From positions 1 to 47,955 of the forward strand of contig NZ_ALAS01000070.1 in the NCBI RefSeq assembly GCF_000290615.1: a DNA stretch of 47,955 bases. Direction: 5' to 3'. The translations under genes were made by a program, and so were the position numbers. Below, one piece after another: positions 24,095-33,462 of the stretch. The stretch's first letter is position 1; each line of letters begins with the position of its first letter. The DNA comes from Heyndrickxia coagulans DSM 1 = ATCC 7050 (GTDB taxonomy: Bacteria > Bacillota > Bacilli > Bacillales > Bacillaceae_C). The notes under the pieces are model-generated. The model worked only from the letters and a program-made list of their open reading frames with translations, did not search any database and was not told the origin of the DNA.

Positions 24095-26260
24095 CTAGTT
24101 GGCATTTGCAACTGTCTTTTCCGGCGTATTTGTTGCTTTGCTCTCCTCTTTTTTCTCCAGATCAAAATAGGCTTTAAACACACGGTTTGCAATTTTTAAA
24201 TTCGTGTGCGGGTCGGATGCTCCCCCCATATAGGACCATGGCACGACGACCGAGATGGCAATTTCCGGATGATTGTACGGCGCATAGCCGACAAAAGTGG
24301 AATTCCATGCATTGCTCCAGAGAGAAGGATGTGTTCTTCCTGCGGCGTCGTATTTTTCCACCAGTTCACCGCCATAAACAGCCTGGGCTGTCCCGGTTTT
24401 CCCTGCCACTTTCAGGCTGGAATCAATCCGCCCGTAAGCTGTTCCGTGGGGAACGTTCACCACATTATAGAAACCTTGTTTGACGCGGTTGATGTATGAT
24501 TCTTTCATATCCACACGGTTTAAGACCGTCGTGCCGATGTCTTTCTCGACAGGCCCGAGTGTCTTGCCGTCCGGGCTTGGTTCACGGATTTCCTTCGCAA
24601 TATGCGGCTGCACACGGTAACCGCCGTTTGCGATCGTGGAAACATACTGGCAAAGCTGCAGCGGCGTATACGTGTCAAACTGCCCGATCCCAAAGTCGAG
24701 CACGTTCCCGCTGTTCGGCGGGACTTCCGTTTGGTAGCCGCCGACTTCGCCCGGAAGGTCAATGCCGGTTTTGACGCCAAGCCCGAACTGGGCAAAATAT
24801 TTGCGCAATGTCCGGATCGTTTTCATTTTGTCAATCCTGAGCGGGCCATTTGGCACATAATTGTGCTGCCCGCCGATCGCCATCACCGTCCGGAACATAT
24901 ATACGTTAGATGAAACCTGCAGGGCCTTTAAGTCGTTAATCGCCCCAAAACCGTTGGCAACCCACGATTTTTTCACAGGGGTGCCGGCAAAATGGAGCGG
25001 CTGGTCAACAAATACACTCCCGGGCGAGATGGCCCCGGTCTGGTACCCGGTCAAAACAGTCGCACCCTTTACCGCTGAACCTGAAGGATAAGCGGTTGTC
25101 ATATTCCCAAGCGCAAAGTCCTTGATTTTCGCAGATCCGTTCTTTGTGACCACCTGTTTGCCGGCCATTGACAACACTTCGCCGGTATAAGGGTTCATGA
25201 CGGTGACAAAGGCACGGTCAGCAAGCGGATTGCTTGCGCGGGCCGCTTTGATTTCATCGGTAATAATTTTCTCCACTTCTTTTTGCAGGTCAATGTCAAT
25301 AGACAGGACAAGGTCGCTGCCCGGCTTCCCTTTGCTGATCACTTTTGAAGAGATGACATTCCCTTTTTTATCCTGTTTCGCTTCCACTTTTTCTTTTTCG
25401 CCGCTCAAGACATCTTCATACTGCTGTTCAATGTAGCTTTTCCCGACGCGGTCATTGCGGCTGTATCCACGGGCCGTGTAGTACTGCTCCTTGTCGGCAG
25501 GCAAGCCTTCTTTTTCGGTTGTCACATCGCCGAGGATTGACCCTAAAACCGAATCGTTGCTGTTTGCCTCTCTGAACACATAGTTCCGTTCCCAGTCGGT
25601 TGTAATGTCCACGCCCGGCAGCGCTGAAAGATTCTCGCTCACAGTCGCATACTCTTTATTTGTCACGCCCGTGTTTTTGATAATTTGCGGGGACAGCACA
25701 TAGCCGGCCGACATTTTGCTGTAGATCGCGAGCACATTGAGATCTTCCGGCGACATTGAATCCAGATCCTGTTTCGTAATCCGCTTCAGCTGCAACTTGT
25801 ATATTTTGTCGCTGTCGTTGTCGAGCTTTGCCTGTTCTGCTTTGGAAACGAGCTGCTTTGCCGCTTTCGGATGGGTCAGGATCCAAAAGTCTTTTTTATC
25901 CCGGTCCGTCAGCCGTTTCACATCCGCATCCGGCACTTTGATGATTTCCCCGAGTTTCCTTGCCACTTTCAGCATTTTTTTGTTGTCATCCGCCTGGGTT
26001 CTCGTATATGTGATCGCCTTCAGCGCTTTATTGCCCACAATCACTTTATAGTTCCGGTCAAGAATTCTTCCTCTTGGAACAGAAGTATGGATCGTCTTGT
26101 CTTCCGTCTGTTCAAGTTCTTTTTTGTAATCCTGGCCGTAGACAATCTGCACAATGCCCAGACGCACGACTAAGACCGAAAAAAGCACAAAAACAGCAAA
26201 GAACAGCATATTCATTCTAAATGGAATATGCGACCGCTTTTTCCGCTTCTTTTTTTTCAA
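24095..26260 (-). CDS. pbpA: Class B penicillin-binding protein 2A
   Basis: The transpeptidase of about 721 residues cross-links peptidoglycan during cell elongation. A very basic cytoplasmic start (KKKKRKKR) precedes a single membrane anchor, then the dimerisation domain with PRGRILDRN, then the transpeptidase domain with SAVK (Ser near residue 395), SSN in VSSNVYM, and KTGTA near residue 620. The start is open: ATG 26302 has no ribosome binding site, whereas TTG 26260 lies behind GGGAGGAG and gives a protein of usual length. The chromosomal place matches B. subtilis pbpA. Confidence 0.93.
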   Translation of the reverse strand: MKKKKRKKRSHIPFRMNMLFFAVFVLFSVLVVRLGIVQIVYGQDYKKELEQTEDKTIHTSVPRGRILDRNYKVIVGNKALKAITYTRTQADDNKKMLKVARKLGEIIKVPDADVKRLTDRDKKDFWILTHPKAAKQLVSKAEQAKLDNDSDKIYKLQLKRITKQDLDSMSPEDLNVLAIYSKMSAGYVLSPQIIKNTGVTNKEYATVSENLSALPGVDITTDWERNYVFREANSNDSVLGSILGDVTTEKEGLPADKEQYYTARGYSRNDRVGKSYIEQQYEDVLSGEKEKVEAKQDKKGNVISSKVISKGKPGSDLVLSIDIDLQKEVEKIITDEIKAARASNPLADRAFVTVMNPYTGEVLSMAGKQVVTKNGSAKIKDFALGNMTTAYPSGSAVKGATVLTGYQTGAISPGSVFVDQPLHFAGTPVKKSWVANGFGAINDLKALQVSSNVYMFRTVMAIGGQHNYVPNGPLRIDKMKTIRTLRKYFAQFGLGVKTGIDLPGEVGGYQTEVPPNSGNVLDFGIGQFDTYTPLQLCQYVSTIANGGYRVQPHIAKEIREPSPDGKTLGPVEKDIGTTVLNRVDMKESYINRVKQGFYNVVNVPHGTAYGRIDSSLKVAGKTGTAQAVYGGELVEKYDAAGRTHPSLWSNAWNSTFVGYAPYNHPEIAISVVVPWSYMGGASDPHTNLKIANRVFKAYFDLEKKEESKATNTPEKTVANAN

Positions 26261-26362
26261 CCTTTTTCTGCTCCTCCCTTCGCCATCGGCTATACATTCC
26301 ATTTTAGCGAAAAAATGCGGACATGGCTATAAAAAATACCGCCATTTTTGGAAACGGCGGCC

Positions 26363-27577
26363 CTACATATCCCCAATCCGGATATTCCTTGTAAAAAGCG
26401 AAATGCACAAATGCCCTGCCCCAATGACTAGCATCAGCACGCGGATGCTCACCTGGCTGTTGAAAAAAGTGACGGCTGCAATGAAAAGTAAAATTGAAGC
26501 AACTCTGCCGGCATTGGTAAATATTTCAAGCACGACAACATACTCAATCCGTGCTTCCGCTGCTTTCCATGCCCTGCCGATCACATCGTATGTCATCGAA
26601 TTATACGGGACAAGCAGAAGCGGGTAAGCAATCGCAATCGTTGCGGCATAAAGCAGCATTCTCGGATAGGTGACTTCAAAAACAAACAAAAACACGGCCG
26701 CATACAGAAGCAGCCCGCCCAAAAAAATCGAGCGCTGGCGGTGCTTGATTTTAATATAACGGGCAACGAGCGTGTACCCGAGAAACTGCAGGCAAGAATT
26801 GATCAGCCCGAACGTGCCGAGAGAAAGCTCGCTCCCCGTAGAAAGGAACACGAAAACGGAAATCATAAACACAAACGTGCCATCCCTTAAACCTTGGACA
26901 AAATGGGCGCTTGTAATCCGTTTCCAATTCGGGTTGCGGTGTCGTTCCTTTACGATTTGCTTAAACAAATAACGGCCGTGTGCAGGGCGCGGCGCAATAA
27001 AAAAACTGAGGACGACGGCAAGGGCAAACAGGATCAGGGAGAGGGCAAAAACGACCGTATAACCGGTTTTTCCGATTGCTGAAATGATCAGCCCTGCGGC
27101 AAACGGCCCGGCCATGCCGCCGATGGAACCGAATGCCCCCATAAAGCCGTTAAAAAAATCCCTCGTCTCAGGCTCCGTAATTTCAAACGTCAGTACATTG
27201 TAGGCGAGCCAGTAAAAGCCGTAGCCGATACCGAGCAGCCCGCCAAGCAAAACGATAAAATCGCCGGCATGCCCCCGCGAAAACAGCACGCATAAATAAA
27301 ACAGCGCCAAAAAGGCAACCCCGATCCTGAACACCATGACCCTGTCCACTTTTTTTGCCCATCTTCCCGCAATGATAAAAGTGAGCGGCTGCAGGATGAC
27401 AACCGATAAATTATATACCGCCAGATCTATGTACTTCCCTGTCTGCTTCCATAAATATATGTTAACGAAAGAATTGGACAGCGAAACGCTTAAAGAATAA
27501 AGCCCGCCGATCGCAAGCAGCAGCAGCAGATCTTTTGACAGTTCTATATCTCCGAACCATTTTTGCACACGCTTCAT
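26363..27577 (-). CDS. yqgE: Major facilitator superfamily permease YqgE
   Basis: The 404-residue protein has about twelve hydrophobic helices and two six-helix halves separated by a basic loop around residue 200. It contains the A-motif-like GRWAKKVDRVMVFR after helix 2. It matches the YqgE branch of the MFS; its substrate is unknown. ATG 27577 follows GGGGGGAG. It lies between pbpA and sodA as in B. subtilis. Confidence 0.82.
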   Translation of the reverse strand: MKRVQKWFGDIELSKDLLLLLAIGGLYSLSVSLSNSFVNIYLWKQTGKYIDLAVYNLSVVILQPLTFIIAGRWAKKVDRVMVFRIGVAFLALFYLCVLFSRGHAGDFIVLLGGLLGIGYGFYWLAYNVLTFEITEPETRDFFNGFMGAFGSIGGMAGPFAAGLIISAIGKTGYTVVFALSLILFALAVVLSFFIAPRPAHGRYLFKQIVKERHRNPNWKRITSAHFVQGLRDGTFVFMISVFVFLSTGSELSLGTFGLINSCLQFLGYTLVARYIKIKHRQRSIFLGGLLLYAAVFLFVFEVTYPRMLLYAATIAIAYPLLLVPYNSMTYDVIGRAWKAAEARIEYVVVLEIFTNAGRVASILLFIAAVTFFNSQVSIRVLMLVIGAGHLCISLFTRNIRIGDM

Positions 27578-27645
27578 AAATCAAAACTCCCCCCATTCCC
27601 CTATATTGTTTTGAAAAACGGGGGCGTTTATGCACGGGTGCATGC

Positions 27646-27685
27646 AAAAAGGGCGTGCACGCAAATTGCGCGGCACGCCCTTTTT
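27646..27685 (-). terminator. Terminator of sodA
   Basis: Arms AAAAAGGGCGTGC and GCACGCCCTTTTT around a 14-base loop, 15 bases beyond the sodA stop. A second small dyad, TGCACGGGTGCA, lies just beyond. Confidence 0.85.
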
Positions 27686-27699
27686 TAAATGGATCGCGA

Positions 27700-28308
27700 T
27701 TATTTCGCTGCTTCGTACAGTTTTTCCACTTCGTCCCAGTTTACAACATTCCAGAATGCAGAAATATATTCCGGACGGCGGTTTTGGTATTTCAAATAGT
27801 AAGCATGTTCCCAAACATCAAGGCCAAGAACCGGTTTTTTGCCTTCGGAAAGCGGGCTGTCCTGGTTCGGGGTGCTCATAATTTCGAGCTCGCCGTTATG
27901 GACAACAAGCCATGCCCAGCCGGAACCGAAACGGCCTGCTGCAGCAGCTGCAAATTGTTCTTTGAATTTTTCAAAGCTGCCGAATTTGCTGTTGATCGCG
28001 TCAAGCAGCGCGCCTTTAGGTTCGCCGCCGCCATTTGGCGAAAGCAGCGTCCAGAACAGCGAGTGGTTGGCATGCCCCCCGCCGTTGTTGCGAACCGCTG
28101 TACGGATTTCTTCCGGAACCGCATTCAAATCCGAAATTAAGTCCTCAACGGATTTGGAAGCAAGATCGTCATGGCCTTCCAGCGCTTTGTTCAAGTTGGT
28201 GACATAAGTATTATGGTGCTTCGTATGGTGGATGTTCATCGTTTCCTTGTCAATATAAGGCTCCAGTGCATCATACGCATACGGCAATTGCGGTAAAGTG
28301 TACGTCAT
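27700..28308 (-). CDS. sodA: Superoxide dismutase (Mn type)
   Basis: The 202-residue enzyme converts superoxide to hydrogen peroxide and oxygen. All four metal ligands are present: His27 (in NIHHTKHH), His82 (in [11 protein letters not shown]), Asp164 and His168 (in [12 protein letters not shown]). The [10 protein letters not shown] context and Gly/Gln pattern favour manganese, as in Bacillus SodA. ATG 28308 follows AAAGGAGG. Monocistronic with its own terminator. Confidence 0.97.
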   Translation of the reverse strand: MTYTLPQLPYAYDALEPYIDKETMNIHHTKHHNTYVTNLNKALEGHDDLASKSVEDLISDLNAVPEEIRTAVRNNGGGHANHSLFWTLLSPNGGGEPKGALLDAINSKFGSFEKFKEQFAAAAAGRFGSGWAWLVVHNGELEIMSTPNQDSPLSEGKKPVLGLDVWEHAYYLKYQNRRPEYISAFWNVVNWDEVEKLYEAAK

Positions 28309-28489
28309 ATCTTTATTCCTCCTTTATGTAATGTTTTGAACCGGAAAGATTCAAATATTTGTCATATTTAATGTACCAAAACCGGTTGATAGATGGCAAA
28401 TTTTACGCCTGCATTTTTCTGAATCCCCCCGGGTTCTAATTGCAGAATACCGGCATATACTGGTAGCACTCATAAAGGAGGGAATGTCC

Positions 28490-28822
28490 ATGTTGAAAAA
28501 AATCGCTGTGCTCTTTTTCGCTGCCCTTATCTCTTACTGCATCTACTACGATCTCCACGCAGGCACAATCCCGACGAATGCAAAAGAAACAGCCGGAAAA
28601 ACCGTTGCCGTACAACCGCAAACAACGCACCGCCCGTATGTCACAGCCAAAGTCCATTCCGGTGACACGGTGCTTACGATTATCAAACAAATATCGGGCG
28701 GGCCGGCGCCTTCGATTGAAAAAGCGATCCGTGATTTCAGCAAACTGAACGGCGGAATTGCACCGGAAGACATCCAGATCGGACAAACGTACCGGTTTCC
28801 CATTTACGGCGAATCCCGGTAA
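28490..28822 (+). CDS. yqfZ: LysM-like domain membrane protein YqfZ
   Basis: The 110-residue protein has an N-terminal membrane or signal segment (residues 2-18) and a C-terminal LysM-like domain from about residue 52 ([16 protein letters not shown] to [12 protein letters not shown]), which would bind peptidoglycan. ATG 28490 lies 7-8 bases after AAGGAGGG; the ATG at 28484 is too close. It sits directly upstream of ispG as yqfZ does in B. subtilis. There a sporulation role was described for the family, which I cannot confirm here. Confidence 0.8.
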   Translation: MLKKIAVLFFAALISYCIYYDLHAGTIPTNAKETAGKTVAVQPQTTHRPYVTAKVHSGDTVLTIIKQISGGPAPSIEKAIRDFSKLNGGIAPEDIQIGQTYRFPIYGESR

Positions 28823-28837
28823 AATGCGGACAATGGC

Positions 28838-28866
28838 TTGTCAATCGGGGCAGTCAATTGTTAAAA
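28838..28866 (+). promoter_or_regulatory. Possible sigma-A promoter of ispG
   Basis: TTGTCA at 28838-28843 and TTAAAA at 28861-28866 are 17 bases apart, about 55 bases before the ispG start. The -10 is weak. Confidence 0.5.
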
Positions 28867-28920
28867 TGTAAGTTGGTAAAATGTTTATGGACTGACAGAT
28901 CATTAAAGGAGCGAATATCC

Positions 28921-30030
28921 TTGGGTGAGATCATACACCGTACAAAAACGCGCCCTGTCAAGGTCGGAAACTTGACGATCGGGGGCAGCAATGAACTATT
29001 CATTCAAAGTATGACGACGACGAAAACACATGATGCCGATGCAACCGTCCGCCAGATTGAGCGGCTTGAAGAAGCAGGCTGCCAGATCGTGCGCGTTGCT
29101 GTCCCGGATGAACGGGCGGCAAGGGCTATTCCCGACATAAAAAAAAGAATCCATATCCCGCTTGTCGCGGATATCCACTTTGATTACCGGCTTGCGTTAA
29201 TCGCGATTGAAGGCGGCGTCGATAAAATCCGGATTAATCCGGGCAATATCGGCAAGCGTGAAAAAGTCGAAGCGGTCGTGAAAGCGGCAAAAGAGCGCGG
29301 CATCCCAATCCGGATCGGCGTCAATGCAGGAAGCCTTGAAAAACCAATTTTGCAAAAATACGGATACCCTACAGCAGACGGCATGGTCGAAAGCGCCCTG
29401 CACCATATCCGGATTCTCGAAGACCTGGATTTTCACGACATTATCGTTTCCATGAAAGCCTCGGACGTCCGCCTTGCCATCGAAGCGTACGAGAAAGCGG
29501 CAAGGACATTTGACTACCCGCTCCATCTCGGCATTACCGAATCCGGGACGCTGTTTTCCGGCACCATCAAAAGTGCCGCAGGGATTGGGGCGCTTTTAAA
29601 TATGGGAATCGGCAACACGCTCCGCATTTCTTTAAGCGCCGACCCGGTGGAAGAAGTGAAAGTCGCGCGCGAGCTGCTGAAAATATTCGGGCTTTCCTCC
29701 AATGCCCCAACGCTCGTTTCATGCCCGACTTGCGGCCGGATTGCGATCGATTTGATCAGCATCGCAAACGAAGTCGAAGAATATTTACAGACCATTAAAG
29801 CGCCGATTAAAGTTTCAGTCCTCGGCTGCGCCGTCAACGGCCCCGGCGAAGCAAGAGAAGCGGATATCGGCATCGCCGGCGCACGCGGGGAAGGCCTCCT
29901 GTTCCGCAAAGGGAAAATCATACGGAAAGTGCCGGAAGATCAAATGGTGGAAGAACTGAAAAAAGAAATCGACATGCTTGCCGAAGCGTATTACCAAAAA
30001 CAGGCTGCGCAAAACGCGAACCCCGTCTGA
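28921..30030 (+). CDS. ispG: 4-hydroxy-3-methylbut-2-enyl diphosphate synthase (flavodoxin)
   Basis: The 369-residue Fe-S enzyme performs the penultimate step of the MEP isoprenoid pathway, reducing MEcPP to HMBPP. The N-terminal TIM-barrel has [10 protein letters not shown] and [11 protein letters not shown]; the C-terminal cluster ligands are Cys268 and Cys271 (CPTCGR) and Cys303 (GCAVNGPGE). TTG 28921 is chosen: AAAGGAG lies 9 bases before it and the protein then starts [12 protein letters not shown] as in the family. IspH, the next enzyme, is at 38416. Confidence 0.96.
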   Translation: MGEIIHRTKTRPVKVGNLTIGGSNELFIQSMTTTKTHDADATVRQIERLEEAGCQIVRVAVPDERAARAIPDIKKRIHIPLVADIHFDYRLALIAIEGGVDKIRINPGNIGKREKVEAVVKAAKERGIPIRIGVNAGSLEKPILQKYGYPTADGMVESALHHIRILEDLDFHDIIVSMKASDVRLAIEAYEKAARTFDYPLHLGITESGTLFSGTIKSAAGIGALLNMGIGNTLRISLSADPVEEVKVARELLKIFGLSSNAPTLVSCPTCGRIAIDLISIANEVEEYLQTIKAPIKVSVLGCAVNGPGEAREADIGIAGARGEGLLFRKGKIIRKVPEDQMVEELKKEIDMLAEAYYQKQAAQNANPV

Positions 30031-30032
30031 CC

Positions 30033-30063
30033 GAAACACCGGCGTAAAACAAGCCGGTGTTTC
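30033..30063 (+). terminator. Terminator of ispG
   Basis: Arms GAAACACCGGC and GCCGGTGTTTC around a nine-base loop two bases after the ispG stop. The T run is short. Confidence 0.75.
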
Positions 30064-30166
30064 TTCATGCGCGGCAATGTTTATCCTGCCGGCCCGGCCC
30101 TTGCAAACGGGCCCGGGTAACAGGCAGCACGATCGCTTCACATTCAAAACACAAAGGAGGCGCACC

Positions 30167-30760
30167 ATGGTGAAAAAATACCGTTTCGGCATTGACATTG
30201 ACGGGACTGTGACAGACCCTGAAACGCTTATTCCGTTCATTAACGATGCCTTTCACATTGGCCTGAAATATGAAGACTTAACGAAGTATGAGATCACAGA
30301 TGTCGTCGATATTCCTGCCGGGACATTTGCCGACTGGTTTATCCGGTCGGAGCCTGTGATCTATGCAAAATCCCCGGTGGCAAAAGGGGCAAAAGAAGTG
30401 TTAAACAAATGGGCAGACCGGTTTGAGCTGTATTTTATCAGTGCACGCGCATCCCATCTGCTTGATGTGACCAAAAACTGGTTTACAAAACAACAGCTGA
30501 AATACCATCATATCGAGCTGATCGGCACGCATCATAAAGTGGAAACCGCAAAAAAATACAGCGTTGATCTGTTTTTGGAAGACAAACATGACAATGCGGC
30601 TGCCATTGCACAGACCCTTGGCATCCCCGTCCTTCTGTTTGACACCCCGTACAACCGGGATCCCGTCCCGGAAAATGTGTACCGGGTGAAAAACTGGAAA
30701 GAAGCGGACGACTGGGTCAGGCGCTGGATCACCCAATCCGGCCGCGCCGCACACGATTAA
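30167..30760 (+). CDS. yqfW: Putative 5'(3')-nucleotidase YqfW (HAD family)
   Basis: The 197-residue protein has the HAD nucleophile motif DIDGTVTD at residues 10-17, FISARA as motif II, and DLFLEDKHDNA as the acidic motif IV, typical of the 5'-nucleotidase, deoxy (NT5C) type. It probably dephosphorylates nucleotides; the preferred substrate is unknown. ATG 30167 follows AAAGGAGG. Convergent with zur. Confidence 0.85.
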   Translation: MVKKYRFGIDIDGTVTDPETLIPFINDAFHIGLKYEDLTKYEITDVVDIPAGTFADWFIRSEPVIYAKSPVAKGAKEVLNKWADRFELYFISARASHLLDVTKNWFTKQQLKYHHIELIGTHHKVETAKKYSVDLFLEDKHDNAAAIAQTLGIPVLLFDTPYNRDPVPENVYRVKNWKEADDWVRRWITQSGRAAHD

Positions 30761-30880
30761 AGGGCTCCTTCTTTCTGTAAGGGGCAGGCCGGATTGGGGG
30801 TGCGCTTTTTGCGGGTGACCTGTGCGCCGCCCGCTTGGCTTATTTCTTGAAAATGCATGTGTGAAAATTTCCAAGTATTT

Positions 30881-30909
30881 AACAAACCCTGCCGGAAGCA
30901 GGGTTTGTT
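30881..30909. terminator. Long perfect hairpin at the end of zur
   Basis: Twelve-base arms AACAAACCCTGC and GCAGGGTTTGTT around CGGAA, overlapping the zur stop codon. There is no clear T run in either direction, so termination is less certain. Confidence 0.55.
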
Positions 30910-31339
30910 AAATATTTTGCCGCGTTTCATCCGCCATGCATTCCGGGCACGTGCCGTAAATTTCAAACTTATGGCCGGAAATGGCATACCCTTCCAAACC
31001 GCTGACCGTCGGCATCGGGCAATCCGGGATTTCTTTCGTCTTCCCGCACGCCAAGCAAATAAAATGGTGATGGTGGTGGTTTGTCGAGCATTTGAAACGG
31101 AAATGCTTTTCACCGGACAGCTCTGTCACTTCCAGAATGCCAAGTTCGGCAAAAAGCGATAAATTCCTGTAAATCGTGTCAAAACTGAGGCCCGGATAAT
31201 CATCTTTCATCCACACGAGCACGTCTTTTGCCGTCAAATACTTATTGCTCTCCGAAAACAAATCGAGCATTTTTTCTCTTTTTCCTGTATGCTTATAGCC
31301 GTTTTCCTTCAAGATTTCAATTGCCTCATCCAAAAGCAT
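30908..31339 (-). CDS. zur: Zinc uptake regulator Zur (Fur family)
   Basis: The 143-residue repressor has the Fur-family winged helix ([25 protein letters not shown]), the His cluster [20 protein letters not shown], and the two structural zinc CxxC pairs CLAC and CPEC. With zinc bound it represses zinc-uptake genes. ATG 31339 gives the same N-terminal length as B. subtilis Zur; the GTG at 31345 overlaps the znuB stop. It is the last gene of znuC-znuB-zur, and a Zur box sits on that operon's promoter, so it should control itself. Confidence 0.95.
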   Translation of the reverse strand: MLLDEAIEILKENGYKHTGKREKMLDLFSESNKYLTAKDVLVWMKDDYPGLSFDTIYRNLSLFAELGILEVTELSGEKHFRFKCSTNHHHHHFICLACGKTKEIPDCPMPTVSGLEGYAISGHKFEIYGTCPECMADETRQNI

Positions 31340-31341
31340 GT

Positions 31342-32199
31342 TCACACCTTCATTTTGTTCAAACCGGCACCAGGCCGGAATCGTTTCATATAAACCGCCA
31401 AAAGCAAAATAGCGATGGAAATCACCACAATTGTACCGCCGGGCGGCAAATTCAGATAAAACGCCGTGACCAGCCCGCCCAAAACGGAAATTTCACCAAA
31501 AAGAACGGAAAACAAAATGGTCTGTTTAAATCCCCGGCTGATGCGGATGCTGGCCGCTACCGGGAGCGTAATCAGCGCAGATACAAGCATAATCCCCACG
31601 ATCCGCATCGCGGCCGAAATTACAAGCGCAATCAGCACCATAAACAGCAGGTGGATCGTTTTCGCAGGGATGCCGGACACTTTAGCATATTCCTCATCAA
31701 AAGAAAGCAGGAAAAGTTCCTTGTACAGCAAAAGGATCACAGCCGCCACAATGACGGCAATCCCCAGAATGAGCCAAAGATCAGCCCGGCTTACCGCGCT
31801 TACGCTGCCGAACAGGTAATTCATCAAATCTACATTATACCCGCCGGCCACAGAAATAAAGATCAGCCCGATGCCAATCCCGCCCGACATGATAATCGGA
31901 ATCGCAAGTTCTTCATAATGCCGGTAAACCCCGCGCAGCCGCTCGATCAGCACGGATCCGAGCACGGAAAAGCCGGTGCCGATATAAAGCGGGTTCAGCC
32001 CGGCAAGAACAGGAAGCTTGCTGCTTAAAAACAGGCTGACAGCAATCCCGGACAATGTGACATGGCTGAGCGCGTCCGCAATCAGCGACAAACGGCGCAC
32101 GACAATAAAACTGCCGATCAAAGGGGCAATAAGGCCGATTAAAATCCCGGCCAAAAATGTATTTTGCAAAAAGTGATAATGAAAAAGTGCAGCAATCAT
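31342..32199 (-). CDS. znuB: Zinc ABC transporter permease ZnuB
   Basis: The 285-residue membrane protein has eight or nine hydrophobic helices and the ABC-3 family segments [12 protein letters not shown] and [19 protein letters not shown]. It forms the channel for zinc import, driven by ZnuC. ATG 32199 follows AAGGAG; an in-frame start at 32217 overlaps the end of znuC. No periplasmic-type binding protein gene (znuA) lies next to it. Confidence 0.93.
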   Translation of the reverse strand: MIAALFHYHFLQNTFLAGILIGLIAPLIGSFIVVRRLSLIADALSHVTLSGIAVSLFLSSKLPVLAGLNPLYIGTGFSVLGSVLIERLRGVYRHYEELAIPIIMSGGIGIGLIFISVAGGYNVDLMNYLFGSVSAVSRADLWLILGIAVIVAAVILLLYKELFLLSFDEEYAKVSGIPAKTIHLLFMVLIALVISAAMRIVGIMLVSALITLPVAASIRISRGFKQTILFSVLFGEISVLGGLVTAFYLNLPPGGTIVVISIAILLLAVYMKRFRPGAGLNKMKV

Positions 32200-32213
32200 T
32201 CGGTTTCTCCTTC

Positions 32214-32972
32214 TCACCCATATTCATGTGCCAGCAACCGGGCATCGCGGGCGTACCAGAATGAACGTTTTTCTTCATCCAGTTGCTGAAACGCGTGGAT
32301 GTCGCCATGGAAGTATAAATGCTGGTTTAGGCACGCAACATGCGTCACCTCGTCGGAAACGGCGTCGATATCATGTGTGACAAGAATCAGGGTAATGCCC
32401 CATTCCCTGTTCAGCCGCTCCAGCATTTCGTAAAAAGACCGGACATGGTGCTGGTCCACACCGACTGTCGGCTCATCCAGCATCAAAATCTCCGGCTTGC
32501 TGACAATGGCCCGCGCGATAAACACACGCTGCTGCTGGCCGCCGCTTAGCTCGCCAATATTTTGATGGGCGTACGCCTCCATCCCGACTGAGCGGATCGC
32601 TTCCATTGCTTCCTTTCTGGCGCTGGGGCCAAGGAAGCGGAACAGGCCGGTTTTTTTCACCAGGCCGCTTTCGACCACTTCCAAAACAGTCGCAGGATAA
32701 CCGGTATTAAATGCATTGGCTTTTTGCGAAACAAAACCGATCCGGCTCCAGTCTTTAAAGCGGCTGAGCGGCGTGCCGAAAAGGCGGATTTCCCCTTCCT
32801 GCGGTTTTAACAGCCCGAGCATGAGCTTTAACAGTGTTGATTTTCCGGAACCGTTCGGGCCAATGATGCCGAGAAACGCTCCCTTTGGTATGTTTAAATC
32901 GATCTGTTCCAGCACATTCTTCCGGTCATAACGGAAAGAGAGGCCTGAAACTTCCACAATGTATTCTTCCAT
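32214..32972 (-). CDS. znuC: Zinc ABC transporter ATP-binding protein ZnuC
   Basis: The 252-residue ATPase has Walker A GPNGSGKST, the signature LSGGQQQR and Walker B LMLDEPT, followed by the switch His in LVTHD. ATG 32972 follows GAGGAG. It is the first gene of znuC-znuB-zur. The zinc assignment rests on linkage with zur and on the Zur box upstream. Confidence 0.94.
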   Translation of the reverse strand: MEEYIVEVSGLSFRYDRKNVLEQIDLNIPKGAFLGIIGPNGSGKSTLLKLMLGLLKPQEGEIRLFGTPLSRFKDWSRIGFVSQKANAFNTGYPATVLEVVESGLVKKTGLFRFLGPSARKEAMEAIRSVGMEAYAHQNIGELSGGQQQRVFIARAIVSKPEILMLDEPTVGVDQHHVRSFYEMLERLNREWGITLILVTHDIDAVSDEVTHVACLNQHLYFHGDIHAFQQLDEEKRSFWYARDARLLAHEYG

Positions 32973-32983
32973 ACGCAACTCCT

Positions 32984-33037
32984 CAATCAGAATCATTCCG
33001 ATTTAAACATTATACCCGCTTTCCGGAAGATTGTAAA
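32984..33037 (-). promoter_or_regulatory. znuCB-zur promoter with a Zur box
   Basis: On the minus strand TTTACA (33032-33037), a 17-base spacer and TATAAT (33009-33014) form a near-consensus promoter. Directly downstream, at 32984-33005, is an inverted repeat, AATCAGAAT-C-ATTCCGATT (8 of 9 arm bases pair), flanked by TTTA. It resembles the Bacillus Zur operator TAAATCGTAAT and its mirror. It covers the expected transcription start, so Zur bound there would block initiation. Confidence 0.8.
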
Positions 33038-33166
33038 GGGTGGCGGTTCGCGGTGAAATGCCGGCGGTTGCCGCCTTCTTGCCGCTTTTCTGCTTCCGGC
33101 GCAATGCCCCATCCGAAACATTTCTTCCCGGCCCGCATATACATGAAACGGGGAGAGTGATGGATA

Positions 33167-33421
33167 TTGAAACTGATTCAAAATATGGTCAATTATAAGG
33201 TGAATATCATTACCGGCGCGGAACTTTTTAAATACGCGCGGCAGTTTAACGTGAAAATCAGCCGCGAAGATGCGGAAAAAATCGCGGATTATGTGCGGGG
33301 AAAACAATTGGACATCTTTGATGACCAGGCCCGCAGCAAAGCGCTGAAGGACATTGCAAAAATTACGAGCCCGCTCACCGCAAAAGAAATCAACCGGGTG
33401 TTTGTCTTATTGGCAAAATAG
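33167..33421 (+). CDS. yqfT: DUF2624 family protein YqfT
   Basis: An 84-residue soluble helical protein, MKLIQNMVNYKVNIITGAEL..., with EDAEKIADYVRGKQLDIF, matching the YqfT/DUF2624 family of unknown function. The start is probably TTG 33167, behind GGGGAGAG; an internal ATG at 33185 has no ribosome binding site. Convergent with cwlO and sharing a terminator. Confidence 0.75.
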   Translation: MKLIQNMVNYKVNIITGAELFKYARQFNVKISREDAEKIADYVRGKQLDIFDDQARSKALKDIAKITSPLTAKEINRVFVLLAK

Positions 33422-33424
33422 AAA

Positions 33425-33459
33425 AGAACCGGCCGAAAAACAGCTTTTCGGCCGGTTCT
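33425..33459. terminator. Bidirectional terminator between yqfT and cwlO
   Basis: Fifteen-base arms, AGAACCGGCCGAAAA and its complement, around ACAGC, ending at the cwlO stop codon. Confidence 0.9.
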
Positions 33460-33462
33460 TCC

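Noticed and set aside
28309-28489. PerR or Fur box at the sodA promoter
   Set aside because: No adequate inverted repeat; I could not even place a convincing -35/-10 pair.
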